Of a stretch of DNA of 64,000 nucleotides, positions 61,276-64,000 are shown in pieces. Both the position numbers and the translations under genes were made by a program. This DNA comes from Pseudomonas sp. SG20056 (GTDB taxonomy: Bacteria; Pseudomonadota; Gammaproteobacteria; Pseudomonadales; Pseudomonadaceae): assembly GCF_031764535.1 (NCBI RefSeq), contig NZ_CP134499.1, positions 372,001 through 436,000 of the forward strand, given 5' to 3'. The stretch's first letter is position 1, and each line of letters starts with the position of its first letter. Under the pieces are notes generated by a model. That model searched no databases. It had not been told where the DNA came from and saw nothing but the letters and a program-made list of their open reading frames with translations.

Positions 61276-61416
61276 GGGGAGAGTCTCCACGCAGCGGGGC
61301 GAAAGTGCCCAATGCCGAATGAAGTGGGGGCAACGGCCGCCCGCTTCAAGCCCTGTAGCGCATGCTGTCCGACAAATAGTCGTCAGGGCACGCCGCAGGG
61401 CCTGAAATCGCGCGGT

Positions 61417-62097
61417 TTATTGCGCCTGGCGCTGCTGTAACAACAGATTGCTGAAGCCACTGGCGGACAGGGATTTCTGCGCCTGGCCGAGCTGTTCGCG
61501 GGTGGCGAAGGGGCCGACCAGCACGCGGTGCCAGGTTTCCTCGCGTACCGTGCCGGATTCCACCTGCACGTTTTGCCCGAGCAGAATGATTTGCGCGCGC
61601 AGGCTGTCGGCATCGTCCTTGCGGCGGAACGAGCCGGCCTGAAGGAAGAACTGCGAGCTGACCGGGCCCTTGGCCACTACTGGCGGCGGTGGCGGCACCT
61701 GGCCGTTGAGCGCGGCTTCGGCACGGGCGGCGTCGATCTTCGCGGCTTCTTCCGGGCTGACCGGTTTTTGCTCCGGCGGTACAACGGGCTCGATGCTTTG
61801 CGGCGGCAGGATCACTTCCGATTCCGGCAGCAAGGTGTAGAAGTCGTACTTGGGCTTGGCCGGCTCGCTGGTCGCGGGCTTGGCGGCTGCAGCTTTGCTG
61901 GCCTGAGTGGCGCGGGCCTGTTCGACCTTGCTGCGCTTGATCTCGTCGCGGCCCGGTTCAAGGCTGAACAGAAACACCATAAAGCCGCCGATCACCAGAC
62001 CGCAGACCAGCCAGAACCAGCCCGGTACCGGTTTTTTCGCGGGCGCCTGGTAACGGCTGGCGCCGCGTTTGGCGGCGGGCTTCTTCTTCGCTGCCAC
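61417..62097 (-). CDS. SPOR-domain inner-membrane protein (FtsN-like)
   Basis: 226 residues. A basic N-terminus (MAAKKKPAAKRGASRYQAP), one membrane helix (PGWFWLVCGLVIGGFMVFLFSL), a Pro/Ala/Glu linker and a C-terminal SPOR domain: FFLQAGSFRRKDDADSLRAQIILLGQNVQVE ... WHRVLVGPFATREQLGQAQ. SPOR domains bind glycan strands lacking stem peptides at the septum. It probably acts in cell division. It starts directly after the argS stop, and lies between argS and hslV as in other pseudomonads. Confidence 0.93.
   Translation of the reverse strand: MAAKKKPAAKRGASRYQAPAKKPVPGWFWLVCGLVIGGFMVFLFSLEPGRDEIKRSKVEQARATQASKAAAAKPATSEPAKPKYDFYTLLPESEVILPPQSIEPVVPPEQKPVSPEEAAKIDAARAEAALNGQVPPPPPVVAKGPVSSQFFLQAGSFRRKDDADSLRAQIILLGQNVQVESGTVREETWHRVLVGPFATREQLGQAQKSLSASGFSNLLLQQRQAQ

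Positions 62098-64000
<1,903 letters not shown>

Overview
The window is a stretch of a GC-rich Pseudomonas (sensu lato) chromosome. The evidence is a complete medium-chain-length polyhydroxyalkanoate locus (phaC1-phaZ-phaC2-phaD facing phaI-phaF) and the order argS-SPOR-hslV-hslU-DUF971-pha-ubiE-ubiJ-ubiB-hisI-hisE-tatA-tatB-tatC-rsmE, which from memory is the P. aeruginosa order. A 418-codon LasA-type staphylolytic protease gene and a thiI/typA pair at the left edge also fit. Species cannot be fixed from the sequence alone. No rRNA, tRNA or CRISPR array was seen.

Layout. 1-2.5 kb: end of thiI and typA, closed by a strong terminator. 2.7-12.7 kb: a two-partner secretion / contact-dependent inhibition locus (outer-membrane transporter, 2378-residue CdiA-type exoprotein, overlapping immunity gene). 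12.8-18.5 kb: accessory zone with a Y1-transposase element carrying an 8-bp tandem repeat that throws the gene out of frame, three small lipoproteins, a frameshifted PL7 alginate-lyase gene and lasA. 18.5-22.8 kb: a reverse-strand group with a polyamine-type binding protein, a cupin, a PuuB-like FAD oxidoreductase and an AraC regulator fused to an NTF2-like domain. 23.0-32.8 kb: DUF2339/DUF3999 membrane pair, a diguanylate cyclase, fbp, DUF924, two lipoproteins and a DUF2141 protein.

32.9-40.9 kb is the most unusual region: two convergent, tightly overlapping gene sets. The forward set is a DarA-like flavodoxin-fold protein, a ketoacyl synthase III, an HTH-like small protein and a BtrH-like protein. 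The reverse set is a hotdog dehydratase, ABC ATPase, ABC permease, acyl carrier protein, ketosynthase and a half-length ketosynthase whose nucleophile is replaced. Together they look like a compact type II fatty-acid/polyketide pathway with its own carrier, acyl-transfer enzyme and exporter. The product is unknown.

41-45.5 kb: isoprenylcysteine-methyltransferase-like protein, a lipoprotein, pip, dtd, a 2-hydroxychromene-2-carboxylate isomerase-like protein, and a divergent SDR/HxlR pair with a two-copy palindromic operator between them. 45.5-64 kb: conserved chromosomal backbone for rRNA methylation, Tat export, histidine synthesis, ubiquinone synthesis, PHA metabolism, the HslUV protease, a SPOR-domain protein and arginyl-tRNA synthetase.

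Function is assigned by reading motifs and family resemblance by eye; no database search was run.
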